From NCBI RefSeq assembly GCF_000953655.1, contig NZ_LN681225.1, positions 3,361,501-3,425,500 of the forward strand: a DNA stretch of 64,000 bases, in the 5' to 3' direction. The first letter of the stretch is position 1. Each line of letters opens with the position of its first letter. A program made the position numbers and the translations under genes. The DNA comes from Legionella hackeliae (GTDB lineage Bacteria; Pseudomonadota; Gammaproteobacteria; Legionellales; Legionellaceae). The notes under the pieces were generated by a model. It was not told the DNA's origin and did no database searches. It saw nothing but the letters and a program-made list of their open reading frames with translations. Shown here piece after piece: positions 41,120 to 49,419 of this stretch.

Positions 41120-43219
41120 TTAGACCTCAAACTGATTAATTTTATTTAAATCGATGACGCGATCAGCCATTTGAATGGTTTCTATGCGATGGGCAATAAC
41201 AACTTGGGTAATTGCTAACGTTTGCAATGTTTGATTGATGTTTCTTTCGTTGACAATATCCAGATGACTCGTTGCTTCGTCCATAAATAGTATCTTCGGT
41301 TTTTTATACAAGGCTCTGGCTAATAAAATTCGTTGTTTTTGTCCACCAGACAGCGTAGACCCCATATCGCCAACCAGGGTTTCATAGCCCATAGGTAATT
41401 TGCAAATTTCCTCATGAATACAAGCTAATTTTGCAGCACGGCAAACGTCATCAAGATTAATTGCTTCACTGAAAAAGGTAATGTTATCAATGATTGAGCC
41501 CGTGAGTAGCGAATCTTCCTGCATGACTGAGGCCGTTAACTCTCGATAATTTTTTAAACCGAAATCATTGAGAGAGATACTATCTATATAAATATCACCT
41601 GTTGTTTTATTAAGTAAGCCCATCATAATTTTTAATAGCGTTGACTTACCACAACCGGAAGGCCCGACCAGGGCTACCTTTTCACCAGCCTTAATATCAA
41701 GACTAATATTATTCAGGATCATTTTGCCATTAGCATCGTATTTAAAATTAACTTTTCTTAAACTCAACGCGCCCTTCATCTCATCTGCATTACCAATCCC
41801 GGAACTAATTGTCTCCGGCTCTTGAAACAAAATATCACCTAATCGGTTTAGTTGAATTGAAATTAATTTATAGTCAATTAAATTTTGCATTAGCGAAGTT
41901 GCTTTATTAACTAAAGATTGACGATATGCGAGGAAAGCAATCAACATTCCTGCGGAAAATTTATTGTTTAACACCAACGCCGAGCCCACACAGATAACAA
42001 CGATAGGCTCCAAATGAAACAATAATTGATTCATTCCCTGATAAATCACATTAATTCTGGCAATTTTAATGTCCGCATTCAGTGAATTAACATAGCTATT
42101 TCGCCAAGTATGAAATCGTACTCGCTCTTTAGAAAACGACTTAATGGGTATTATCCCTTGCAGGGTCTCTAAAAATATGGAGGCTGATTTCGCGTGTTGC
42201 ACAATAGAAGACTCTGTTTCCTTGCGCAAGGAATAAAAAAATAGATAGCGAGTTAACAGGCAAATTGATAAGGACAATAAGACCACCGAGGTCAAAATAT
42301 AGCTATAAAGCAATATCACCAAGAAATTGATAATCAACATAAAACCGTCAAGCACTGCATTCACAAAATCTGTGCTAATTTTCTTTTGAATTTGATCAAT
42401 AGAATGAAATTTAGATTGAATATCGCCTTTATGTCTTTTTTCAAAAAAATCCAAGGGAAGTTTTAAAATATGGTTAACCACATTTGCAGAAAATTTCTCC
42501 GTCAAATTATTCGTTAAATAGATTATCAAATGACCACGAATATACTCCGTAAACACTTGAATACACGTTAAGATAATGAACGCTGATGCTATGACATATA
42601 AATTGTTCATATCACTTGAACCAATGACATCATCAGTAACGTATTGTATGAACAATGGATTTAACAAATTGAAAACTTCAATGGCAAAGGAAAGCAAAAC
42701 TAATAAAACGATGGACTGATTAATTCCATGAGCAGATTTAACCAAATCATATAAACTTAATTTGGTATAATCTCTAATTTTCTGAAAATTATCAGACTTT
42801 TCAATTTCCAACACTATACCAGTAAATGCTTTAGATACTTCCTCCATGCGGCATTGTTTCAGCCCTATTGCTGGATCGTGGATTATCACAGAATTTCTGT
42901 TCACTTTTTTTAAGACAACAAAATGATTCATATTCCAATGAATAACAGCCGGTGTTTTAACCTGTTGTAGTTCCTCTAATGACACTCTCAATGCTCTAGT
43001 CGTAAATCCCAGACTTTCAAACATTTCTTTAACAGTTAATAACGTGACACCTCGTTGTGAAGATTGACTTATTCGTCTTAAGGCTGGTAAATCAAGTTCA
43101 TGTCCCCAAAAATTACTGATCATGGCCACACAAGCATGACCACATTCAGCCACTTCATCCTGTAAAATGATCGGTAATTTACTGGATTTTTTAAATTGAA
43201 GAACTGCCGCATAACTCAT
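41120..43219 (-). CDS. C39 peptidase-containing ABC exporter (graspetide locus)
   Basis: Bifunctional inner-membrane exporter of 699 residues. An N-terminal C39 cysteine peptidase domain (Gln20, Cys26 in AECGHAC, His99, Asp115 in HDPA) cuts leader peptides after a double glycine. About six membrane helices (about 165-420) follow, then an ATPase domain with GPSGCGKST, LSGGQKQR, LFMDEATSHLD and IAHR. All catalytic residues look intact. It overlaps the HlyD-like gene by four bases. The three small precursors in the same locus end their leaders in VSGG, exactly the cleavage signal this enzyme class uses, so I infer it trims and exports them. Confidence 0.93.
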   Translation of the reverse strand: MSYAAVLQFKKSSKLPIILQDEVAECGHACVAMISNFWGHELDLPALRRISQSSQRGVTLLTVKEMFESLGFTTRALRVSLEELQQVKTPAVIHWNMNHFVVLKKVNRNSVIIHDPAIGLKQCRMEEVSKAFTGIVLEIEKSDNFQKIRDYTKLSLYDLVKSAHGINQSIVLLVLLSFAIEVFNLLNPLFIQYVTDDVIGSSDMNNLYVIASAFIILTCIQVFTEYIRGHLIIYLTNNLTEKFSANVVNHILKLPLDFFEKRHKGDIQSKFHSIDQIQKKISTDFVNAVLDGFMLIINFLVILLYSYILTSVVLLSLSICLLTRYLFFYSLRKETESSIVQHAKSASIFLETLQGIIPIKSFSKERVRFHTWRNSYVNSLNADIKIARINVIYQGMNQLLFHLEPIVVICVGSALVLNNKFSAGMLIAFLAYRQSLVNKATSLMQNLIDYKLISIQLNRLGDILFQEPETISSGIGNADEMKGALSLRKVNFKYDANGKMILNNISLDIKAGEKVALVGPSGCGKSTLLKIMMGLLNKTTGDIYIDSISLNDFGLKNYRELTASVMQEDSLLTGSIIDNITFFSEAINLDDVCRAAKLACIHEEICKLPMGYETLVGDMGSTLSGGQKQRILLARALYKKPKILFMDEATSHLDIVNERNINQTLQTLAITQVVIAHRIETIQMADRVIDLNKINQFEV

Positions 43220-44250
43220 GTAAATAACTTCCCGTAATAACTATATAAAGGATCTAAAATCCATTGCCATAATTTCCTTTTTGAACCAACGACAACAGCT
43301 GATAGCGTCATGCCATGCTGAATTCTTTTCTGCTCCCCATAAACCATTACATTTTGTCTATCAAGAATGGCCACAACTTTATAATAAGGTTCTCCAATCC
43401 GGATGGGCTTTTCCTCCTCATCATCCGTCGTAATATTTTGACTAATTTCTTTGATTGTTGCTTGATAGGTGCCAAAACGTTGATAGGGATAGGCATCATA
43501 GCGAATTAAAACCTGAGTATTTTTATTAAGAAAGCCTGCTTTTTTTGCAGGGATAAATAATTCGGCGGTGAATTCAGAGTTGGCAGGAATTATTGTTAAT
43601 AGATATTTCGAACTATTAATATATTGTCCCTCCTTGTAGAGCACGCTAGACACAACTCCTTCGATAGGCGAGCGTACAAGAAAAGAGCGGCTCTGGTTAT
43701 AACGAATCAAATCCATCTCTATAAGGCTTTTTTTATTTTTAAGTTCGTATAATTCTTCTTCTTTCTGATTGTACTCTGCCAGTGACAGGTATTTTTTGTC
43801 TAACAACGGTCGCATGGCAGCAAGATGTTTACTTTTATAAATAATTTCTTTTTCAACGAATTTTTTTCTTTGTTGTAATTGGTTTGCTAATTCCGGTTCA
43901 TTGCTTTTAAAAGAACTATCAACGAGGAATAAATTCCCGCCTTTTTTAATTCTTTCTCCTTGATGAATATAGCTTTCAGAAACAATGCCGTTCATTTTTG
44001 GATACACGCGAATGAGCGCTTTGGTAGAATTTACATATCCAGAAACAATAAATTTTTCCGAAAATTCGGCAAAGATTAAGAAAAAAATTATTAATAGAAT
44101 CAGTAGTGAAAATCCTACCAGTAATAGCTTATATTGTGGCGGAGTATTAATGCAGATTGAACCATAAAGAGGTTCTTTTCGGTGTTGCATTGCTTCAGCT
44201 CGAAAAAATGTTTTTTCTTTCATGAACAGAATCAGATCCTTATTTTCCAT
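43216..44250 (-). CDS. HlyD-family membrane fusion protein
   Basis: Periplasmic adaptor, 344 residues. It has a single N-terminal membrane helix (about 44-66, LLLVGFSLLILLIIFFLIFAEF), a short coiled coil and a beta-barrel/lipoyl part (FLVRSPIEGVVSSVLYKEGQYI). It bridges the C39 ABC exporter to an outer-membrane channel that is not encoded in the window (TolC is the usual partner). The stop overlaps the exporter start by four bases. The N-terminal 40 residues are longer than average. Confidence 0.9.
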   Translation of the reverse strand: MENKDLILFMKEKTFFRAEAMQHRKEPLYGSICINTPPQYKLLLVGFSLLILLIIFFLIFAEFSEKFIVSGYVNSTKALIRVYPKMNGIVSESYIHQGERIKKGGNLFLVDSSFKSNEPELANQLQQRKKFVEKEIIYKSKHLAAMRPLLDKKYLSLAEYNQKEEELYELKNKKSLIEMDLIRYNQSRSFLVRSPIEGVVSSVLYKEGQYINSSKYLLTIIPANSEFTAELFIPAKKAGFLNKNTQVLIRYDAYPYQRFGTYQATIKEISQNITTDDEEEKPIRIGEPYYKVVAILDRQNVMVYGEQKRIQHGMTLSAVVVGSKRKLWQWILDPLYSYYGKLFT

Positions 44251-44287
44251 TAAAAAGGGAAGGCATAATTTGACTTACGTCACCGCT

Positions 44288-44503
44288 TCAGGCTTTTTTA
44301 ATCAGAATATGACAAACATGATAGTCTCTATTTTTTTTAATATTTTCAAAGGTCCTTAATTCATAATCCTTTAATGTCGAATCAGAGGGGAGCAGCTTTA
44401 GAGGAACGCTTTTTGTATAAGACAATTTCAGGTTCTCATCCAATGCTAATTTTACCAGTTGAGCATGTAAATCATCGGGTTCTGTTACTATTAAAATATT
44501 CAT
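44288..44503 (-). pseudogene. Probable remnant of a second ATP-grasp ligase
   Basis: 71 residues. The first 25 match the N-terminus of the full ligase upstream (NILIVTEPDDLHAQLVKLAL against KVLIPTEPDDGHAVLVKIAL). The next segment (LSYTKSVPLKLLP) resembles ligase residues 182-195 (MSYTTKIKFLDLP), and the following YELR matches ligase 215-218. This looks like a paralogue that lost its middle and end. Only 38 bases remain before the HlyD gene, so no catalytic core exists. It could instead be a small free-standing leader-binding protein, but the internal jump argues for decay. Confidence 0.5.
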
Positions 44504-44525
44504 ATTGATTTAACTCATCCTTGCT

Positions 44526-44564
44526 TTTTTTTGATTCTGAGGGGGAAACTCAGAATCAAAAAAA
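44526..44564. other. Long symmetric hairpin after precursor 3
   Basis: A 16-base-pair perfect stem (44526-44541 with 44549-44564) around a seven-base loop, 12 bases past the third precursor stop. On both strands the T-run comes before the stem and the A-run after it, so it lacks the trailing U-tract of an intrinsic terminator. It could stabilise or process the precursor mRNA. Confidence 0.55.
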
Positions 44565-44575
44565 CATCCTATTGG

Positions 44576-44743
44576 CTAATCCCAAGCATCATCATGTTCG
44601 ACATCACCACCAGCCTTTTTATTGGTGTAATATCTTGTTCCATAATGTGTCAGATTACTGCTACCACCAGAAACATCCTGCATGTCTTGCTCGATAATTT
44701 CTGTTGCTAACCCATAAGCCAGGACTCGCTCTTTATTTTCCAT
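44576..44743 (-). CDS. Graspetide-type precursor peptide 3
   Basis: 55 residues. Leader MENKERVLAYGLATEIIEQD continues to VSGG at 24-27; the core is 28 residues. The leader shares ER(V/I)(F/L)AY and the VSGG end with the two other precursors of the locus. The core has Thr32, Thr36 and Thr40 followed by Asp47, Glu49 and Asp51/52, matching the donor-acceptor layout of the others with one extra residue. AGGAA precedes the ATG. The gene sits between the HEAT-repeat gene and the ligase remnant. Confidence 0.8.
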   Translation of the reverse strand: MENKERVLAYGLATEIIEQDMQDVSGGSSNLTHYGTRYYTNKKAGGDVEHDDAWD

Positions 44744-44822
44744 ATTAATTTCCTATTCGCTGATAAAAAAATTCCATTGCATGACCAGCATTTATTGCTT
44801 CTAAATCAGTTAAACCAATTAT

Positions 44823-45848
44823 TTAAGCTGCAGTGGTATCTAGCCATACTTTCCATGCAGCATAATCAGTTTCACCATAATTTTTGCCACTTATCTTTTG
44901 CAAAATTCGATAAGCAACATCATGATTATTAGGTTGTTTTAATTTTAAAATTGCTAAAAGATTTTTACCTCCTTGTTGTTTAATAATTTGTTTTGCATTT
45001 TCAGATTCCGCAGCGTACAGCAATACTACCAATGCTTTATTTCGATCGGTGGTTTCTGGAGAATCCAATAGCTCCAAAAATGGTTTAACATCGATGTTCG
45101 TTATTTTTGCCGTAGCCATAGTGCCTGCAATAACGCGTATGCAATCATTGCGTACACCACTGTCTTTATCGTGAACATGAGGTTTTAAAAGCGCTACAAT
45201 TTCTTTAGGGTTTTTAAAATGCCCTATTAAAAATGCAGCTGCAGCGCGACGCTGGGGATCGGGATCGCTATTTAAAGTATCAATTATTAATTGTCTTTGC
45301 TTAACAGCGCCGTTATTAAATTTGGCAAGATAAGGTTTTAACTTAGGGTGTTGGAAATTATGAATGCAATGATAAACCGGACAAGGATCATCTGTGGAAG
45401 AGGTATTGAACATAATTGTCATTGCAGTATCTTCAAAAATTATCATCTCATTGATTAGGTCTTGTTTGGATTTAAAGGCTTTTGTAGGTGTTAGACTAGC
45501 AAAGCGAAGCCTCTCAGGCTGATCTTTTCTGATGACATCAATAGTTATGTATTTATTCTTATTTTGTGGATACAAAGTTGTGCTAAGTTTGACGTATAAA
45601 TAATCGCCGTCTTTTTTAATGTCTTCAATTAACTTATTTCTTCGTTCCGTTAGTTTTTCTTCGTCAAAAGAATTAGGATGTTTAAGGTAAGCCTCAAGAA
45701 AGCTATCAAACTCACTAATTTTTTTTGCATATTTTCTAATAATCTCTTGACCTTTATCTGATTCATCACCATATAAATCTGTCACCTTTCCTGCCATTAG
45801 ATGAAATGACAATACTAAACTTGCGATGAATACTAAAAATTTCATCAT
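44823..45848 (-). CDS. Exported HEAT-repeat protein of the graspetide locus
   Basis: 341 residues with a Sec signal peptide (MMKFLVFIASLVLSFHLMAG). The C-terminal half holds HEAT-type helical repeats (RAAAAFLIGHF, VALLKPHVHDKDSGVRNDCIRVIAG, DVKPFLELLDS, and so on). The N-terminal half is not recognised. AAGGAT lies upstream of the double ATG, and the stop of the ligase gene is only eight bases before it. Periplasmic location plus protein-binding repeats would fit immunity or a maturation scaffold. That role is a guess; there is no similarity to a known immunity protein. Confidence 0.75.
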   Translation of the reverse strand: MMKFLVFIASLVLSFHLMAGKVTDLYGDESDKGQEIIRKYAKKISEFDSFLEAYLKHPNSFDEEKLTERRNKLIEDIKKDGDYLYVKLSTTLYPQNKNKYITIDVIRKDQPERLRFASLTPTKAFKSKQDLINEMIIFEDTAMTIMFNTSSTDDPCPVYHCIHNFQHPKLKPYLAKFNNGAVKQRQLIIDTLNSDPDPQRRAAAAFLIGHFKNPKEIVALLKPHVHDKDSGVRNDCIRVIAGTMATAKITNIDVKPFLELLDSPETTDRNKALVVLLYAAESENAKQIIKQQGGKNLLAILKLKQPNNHDVAYRILQKISGKNYGETDYAAWKVWLDTTAA

Positions 45849-45856
45849 GCTTATCC

Positions 45857-46963
45857 TTACTCGTTATATGCTTTAGCACAATTTAAATCCACATGACGAT
45901 TCCTGTTTTGCGCCATCAAATTCGCCATTTGGTTGCGATAGCGCTCAGTAGTATGTTGTGAATTTGCAGAATCCCATACAAATTTTTGCGATTTATTAAT
46001 TAGAAAATTAACAAATATATCGAGCATCTTAAATTCAGAGTTATACTCCTCTATCCACAAAAATTGTCCTTGTTCATTCACCTCAAGAAAGATGTATTCA
46101 TTTTCTGGAGTAACGATAAAATCGAATGAACCAAAAACAATCCCCAGTTTTTGCATGAATAAGCGAATTTTTTGTTCCAGTTCAGAAGGCAAACTGTAGG
46201 GCTCAATGGCCATTTCTCCATCGGGAATTGCTCGCCAATCGACTTGTCCATCGGGATGAATCTGCGAGTTCAATTTTGCGGCAACAATATAATCACCGAA
46301 ACAGGTAATTCTTAATTCATATTTTTTTCTGACTTCTTTTTGAAAAATCCCAGGAACCAGTTGTAATGATTTATTGCCAGGCAAATCTAAGAACTTTATT
46401 TTGGTAGTATAAGACATTCTGATTTGCTCTTCTTCAAACCAAAAATTAGCGCATAACGGTTTATAAATCACTCCTCCCGTATCATATTTTAAGAGGAATT
46501 GTCGAATATCTTTAGGATTATTCGAACAAAGAGTTATCGGAATATTCATTCCGCATTCTGCAGCAATTTTTAATTGCAGTAATTTGGAATTTACTCGAAT
46601 TGAGGCATCTTTGGTATTAATCCACCATGCATCGGGAGCCATATTATAAGTCAGTGATTCATAAAATAAGATATTCTCTCTTACTGCAAATTTATAATCT
46701 TTAGGATGGATAAAATCTTTTGGCAAATAAGGTTTTCTTGCTCGTCGCCACCAGACGACATCGTAGTCATTATCCATAATGAGTTGGTAATTATCGGCAT
46801 TTTTCCATTGATAATTTTCACCAGTAATGAATACTGAGTTTTTTTGTTTTGTAGGTTGATCTGCTGTAAAAAGTAATCGAACCTGATGTCCCATTTTTTC
46901 TAAAGCAATTTTTACCAAGACTGCATGACCATCATCAGGCTCTGTAGGAATTAATACTTTCAT
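45857..46963 (-). CDS. ATP-grasp ligase, MvdD-like (graspetide maturase)
   Basis: 368 residues, family of RiPP ATP-grasp ligases that join Ser/Thr/Lys side chains to Asp/Glu carboxylates through an acyl-phosphate. The N-terminal pre-ATP-grasp domain (KVLIPTEPDDGHA, VVWWRRARKPY) is followed by an ATP-grasp fold with KYELRITCFGDYIVAAK, a DWR motif and the metal-binding LEVNEQGQFLWIEEY. This MvdC/MvdD pattern is distinct from amino-acid or glutathione ligases. The three nearby precursors with Thr/Asp-rich cores are its likely substrates. GAGAT precedes the ATG. The C-terminal ~45 residues are polar and not conserved in the fold. Confidence 0.88.
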   Translation of the reverse strand: MKVLIPTEPDDGHAVLVKIALEKMGHQVRLLFTADQPTKQKNSVFITGENYQWKNADNYQLIMDNDYDVVWWRRARKPYLPKDFIHPKDYKFAVRENILFYESLTYNMAPDAWWINTKDASIRVNSKLLQLKIAAECGMNIPITLCSNNPKDIRQFLLKYDTGGVIYKPLCANFWFEEEQIRMSYTTKIKFLDLPGNKSLQLVPGIFQKEVRKKYELRITCFGDYIVAAKLNSQIHPDGQVDWRAIPDGEMAIEPYSLPSELEQKIRLFMQKLGIVFGSFDFIVTPENEYIFLEVNEQGQFLWIEEYNSEFKMLDIFVNFLINKSQKFVWDSANSQHTTERYRNQMANLMAQNRNRHVDLNCAKAYNE

Positions 46964-47035
46964 TTTATCTCAATCAATAATAAAGTATGGAATTTCGCGG
47001 CTAAGACTCTTTCAAAGAGTCTTAGCCGATGTTAT

Positions 47036-47209
47036 TTAGTGAGGCGTAACATCGTACAGGGTATCCATATCCGAAGCATTGCTTCCCGTTGCCCTACACG
47101 TTTGTAGATACGTTGCTTGCGCAGTACCGCCAGAGACTTTATTTAAATCACTCCGATCAAGTATTTTTGCCATTGTATAAGCAAAGATGCGTTCATTTTT
47201 AGTTTCCAT
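47036..47209 (-). CDS. Graspetide-type precursor peptide 2
   Basis: 57 residues from the ATG at 47209; the open frame extends four codons further. Leader METKNERIFAYTMAK... ends KVSGG at 24-28. The core has Thr33, Thr37, Thr41, then Asp47, Asp49 and Asp53: T-x3-T-x3-T-x5-D-x-D-x3-D, identical spacing to precursor 1. A Cys at 38 is not shared. GAGGAT precedes the start. It lies 72 bases upstream of the ligase gene. Confidence 0.85.
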   Translation of the reverse strand: METKNERIFAYTMAKILDRSDLNKVSGGTAQATYLQTCRATGSNASDMDTLYDVTPH

Positions 47210-47236
47210 TTTTATCCTCAAATTTTTGATTGCGAT

Positions 47237-47250
47237 TTTGGACTTGCTAT
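47237..47250 (-). repeat. Duplicated upstream element, copy 2
   Basis: TTTGGACTTGCTAT on the plus strand, 28-41 bases upstream of precursor 2; an identical copy stands upstream of precursor 1. It may be a promoter or operator kept through duplication of the precursor gene. Confidence 0.45.
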
Positions 47251-47259
47251 TTTATGCTT

Positions 47260-47439
47260 TTACCAGTCAAGGCTACCGTCAATTACTCCATCGCAGTCCC
47301 TGCGACTACTACCGGTTGGGTGAAATGTTTTACTATGAGTAAGCCCTTGAGTAGAACCACCAGATACTTTATCTAAGTCCTCATGCTCAATTACTTTTGC
47401 TGAGGTATAAGCAAAAACGCGTTCACAGTTATTTTCCAT
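47260..47439 (-). CDS. Graspetide-type precursor peptide 1
   Basis: 59 residues. Leader MENNCERVFAYTSAKVIEHE continues to KVSGG (24-28). The core has Thr34, Thr38, Thr42 and Asp48, Asp50, Asp54, with a further Asp58. The pattern T-x3-T-x3-T-x5-D-x-D-x3-D is shared with precursor 2. AAGGAGAG ahead of the ATG is the strongest ribosome-binding site in the locus, as expected for an abundant precursor. It is first in the operon. Confidence 0.85.
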   Translation of the reverse strand: MENNCERVFAYTSAKVIEHEDLDKVSGGSTQGLTHSKTFHPTGSSRRDCDGVIDGSLDW

Positions 47440-47481
47440 TTTTCTCTCCTTGTGTATTTTAGCTATAACACCGTTACAGCC

Positions 47482-47495
47482 TTTGGACTTGCTAT
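47482..47495 (-). repeat. Duplicated upstream element, copy 1
   Basis: Second exact copy of TTTGGACTTGCTAT, 43-56 bases upstream of precursor 1. Possible promoter or regulator-binding region. Confidence 0.45.
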
Positions 47496-47534
47496 GTCGT
47501 TAAGACGAAGACATTATTAAAATTTTTAACAAAA

Positions 47535-47562
47535 TCAACGCCCCCCGTATCGAGGGGTTGAA
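47535..47562 (-). terminator. Possible terminator of trhO
   Basis: Imperfect hairpin (about 8 base pairs with a two-base bulge, GC-rich) followed on the minus strand by TTTTGTT. It lies about 170 bases past the trhO stop and ahead of precursor 1, and would insulate the RiPP operon. Confidence 0.4.
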
Positions 47563-47731
47563 TTTTTAAATATGCCGTGTTAGGTCAAGGGAGTTAACGA
47601 ACTCTGTGGATATTATGAAGAACCTAAGATGAAAATTGAATTGCGAATTATTGAAATGACGAGCGTAACTCTTGTCTTCTACTCATTGATTTTGAGAATT
47701 AACGCGGTTACGCTCAAATGCCTCTAAATGT

Positions 47732-48520
47732 TTATTTTTCTTCTGAACGAGCTTGATTGCTTTTTTTATTTTTATTCTTCCACTCAACATCAATCGTACC
47801 AACTTCCAAGCCGTCCAGGTTAGCATCCACTGCAACACGATTGTCAAATACAAAGCAGGTACCTTCCCACAAAGATTCATTTTGAGGCATTTTTTCTAAA
47901 TAATTCAAAATACCACCATTAAGTTGAAAAACTTGCTCAAAGCCTATTTTCTTCAGGTAAGCCGTCGATTTTTCACAACGAATACCCCCCGTACAAAACA
48001 TGGCAATTTTTTTATCTTTATGCTGGCTTAAATTCTTCTCAACATATTCTGGAAAATCACGAAAATTTTCCGTTTCAGGATTAATAGCGCCTTTGAATGT
48101 CCCCAGTTTAACTTCGTAGTCATTTCTGGTGTCGATAACCAGAACATTAGGATCGGAAATGAGTGCATTCCATTCCTGAGGTTCGATATGAGTGCCATCA
48201 ATTGCATGAGGATCGATATCAGGAACCCCCATGGTCACGATTTCTTTACGCAGTTTAACCTTGGATTTGTCAAAAGGATTGTAATCACTATAACTAATTT
48301 TAAAGGTTAAATCACTTAAACCTGCATACTGTTGGAGATGTTTAATAAAAAACGACAGGTTGTCTGATTCACCACAAATGGTGCCATTAATCCCTTCAGA
48401 CGCAATAATAATGGTTCCTTTAATTTCCTTTTCTTTCATTAACGCCAAAAGAGGCTCTTTCATTAATTCATAATCAGGAAAAGGAGTAAATTTGTAAAAC
48501 GCGGCAACTACATATTTCAT
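47732..48520 (-). CDS. trhO: tRNA uridine(34) hydroxylase (rhodanese family)
   Basis: Oxygen-dependent enzyme that hydroxylates U34 of certain tRNAs at the wobble position. 262 residues. It has the N-terminal acylphosphatase-like part ([15 protein letters not shown]) and a rhodanese domain with the catalytic cysteine in [11 protein letters not shown] (Cys176). The C-terminal extension is Lys/Asn-rich. A shadow frame at 47683-47880 is not a gene. Confidence 0.95.
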   Translation of the reverse strand: MKYVVAAFYKFTPFPDYELMKEPLLALMKEKEIKGTIIIASEGINGTICGESDNLSFFIKHLQQYAGLSDLTFKISYSDYNPFDKSKVKLRKEIVTMGVPDIDPHAIDGTHIEPQEWNALISDPNVLVIDTRNDYEVKLGTFKGAINPETENFRDFPEYVEKNLSQHKDKKIAMFCTGGIRCEKSTAYLKKIGFEQVFQLNGGILNYLEKMPQNESLWEGTCFVFDNRVAVDANLDGLEVGTIDVEWKNKNKKSNQARSEEK

Positions 48521-48830
48521 TTTATTACCTAATCAAATGATTCTACTTAATAAATTTTTTCTTGAGATAAGCAAACGAATACATTTACTTATCTTTAACC
48601 AGTCTGTCTTAATTATTTGGACGAATTTTATCATAATTGTATCAAGGCTGCGAATGTGCAACCTTAATAAATTCATAAGCCTAAGATATCACTCACCTTT
48701 ATCCATAATGTGACATTGTCATTCTGAACTTTCCTATCGTATTTCTGGAATATTAATTTACGATTGTATATATTTTGATCATAGGGTATATATATCCCTT
48801 GTCTTAACCTTGTACCTAAGGAAGGTCATT
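48521..48830. promoter_or_regulatory. Intergenic region with likely promoter for the small basic protein
   Basis: 310 bases between divergent genes. Nothing coding is seen. An AT-rich near-palindrome (AGGGTATATATATCCCT, about 48783-48799) and TATA-like hexamers lie 30-45 bases ahead of the plus-strand gene. Confidence 0.35.
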
Positions 48831-49079
48831 ATGTCTGAAAAGCAACAACGCACCGCTGCAAGTATGCGGGAAAAAATGCTAAATCGCTATGGCGATGGCT
48901 TTCATCATAAGCATAATAAAAATCACCACTCCTACAGAAAACACTACCGATCACATCCGGCTCAATTGAATGGACATTTGCAGGGAGACGAAGAGAGTGA
49001 AAACACCTCAACGGGCCTTATTCGTGCTTTTAAATTAAGAAAAATGCGTAAACGACTGGATAAAGGTCGCGTCCATTGA
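48831..49079 (+). CDS. Small basic His/Lys-rich protein
   Basis: 82 residues from ATG 48831 with AAGGAAGG seven bases upstream; the frame extends seven codons further without support. It has a His/Lys/Arg-rich middle (HHKHNKNHHSYRKHYRSH), an acidic Glu/Asn linker and a basic end (LRKMRKRLDKGR). No family recognised. The composition suggests nucleic-acid or metal binding, but that is only an impression. Confidence 0.65.
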   Translation: MSEKQQRTAASMREKMLNRYGDGFHHKHNKNHHSYRKHYRSHPAQLNGHLQGDEESENTSTGLIRAFKLRKMRKRLDKGRVH

Positions 49080-49419
49080 TAAAGTAATGTAATCCTCCAG
49101 GTTAGCCACTTCCTGGGTTGGAGCAGCACGCGGTGGTCTGAGACGATTTCTCAGACCACAACTTACGCTAAAAAACCCCATCTACACCTTATCAACATTG
49201 ATTAACACCGGGATTGGCGCGTCGAAAAAAACACATCTTGTTTAAATTTATACTAAATGAAGTGAGCCATAGAGATTATTAGCTTCAAGTATAATTTTTG
49301 CAATAACGGCTATAACTTTCTAGGTGGGTGCTGTCCCTCTAGGTAAATTTACCCATAGGATGCTCAAGCAAACCGGACTATTATGGATCAATTACTTTAT
49401 TTATTGATCTTTTTGTCTA
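49080..49419. other. Intergenic region with a hairpin
   Basis: 340 bases without a supportable gene. It holds an 11-base-pair perfect hairpin (49133-49143 with 49149-49159, five-base loop) with no U-tract straight after it, possibly the end of the small basic protein transcript. No promoter for the next gene stands out. Confidence 0.4.

Noticed and set aside
44526-44564. Intrinsic terminator
   Set aside because: The hairpin is perfect, but on both strands the A-run follows the stem, so the U-tract needed for termination is missing.
41120-47439. Class II bacteriocin or lanthipeptide locus
   Set aside because: The VSGG leaders and C39 exporter would fit, but there is no LanM/LanB/LanC-type enzyme and the cores carry few or no Cys. 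The ATP-grasp ligase and Thr/Asp pattern fit a graspetide better.
47683-47880. 65-residue minus-strand ORF overlapping trhO
   Set aside because: It lies in another frame of the well-supported trhO gene, and has no ribosome-binding site or family.
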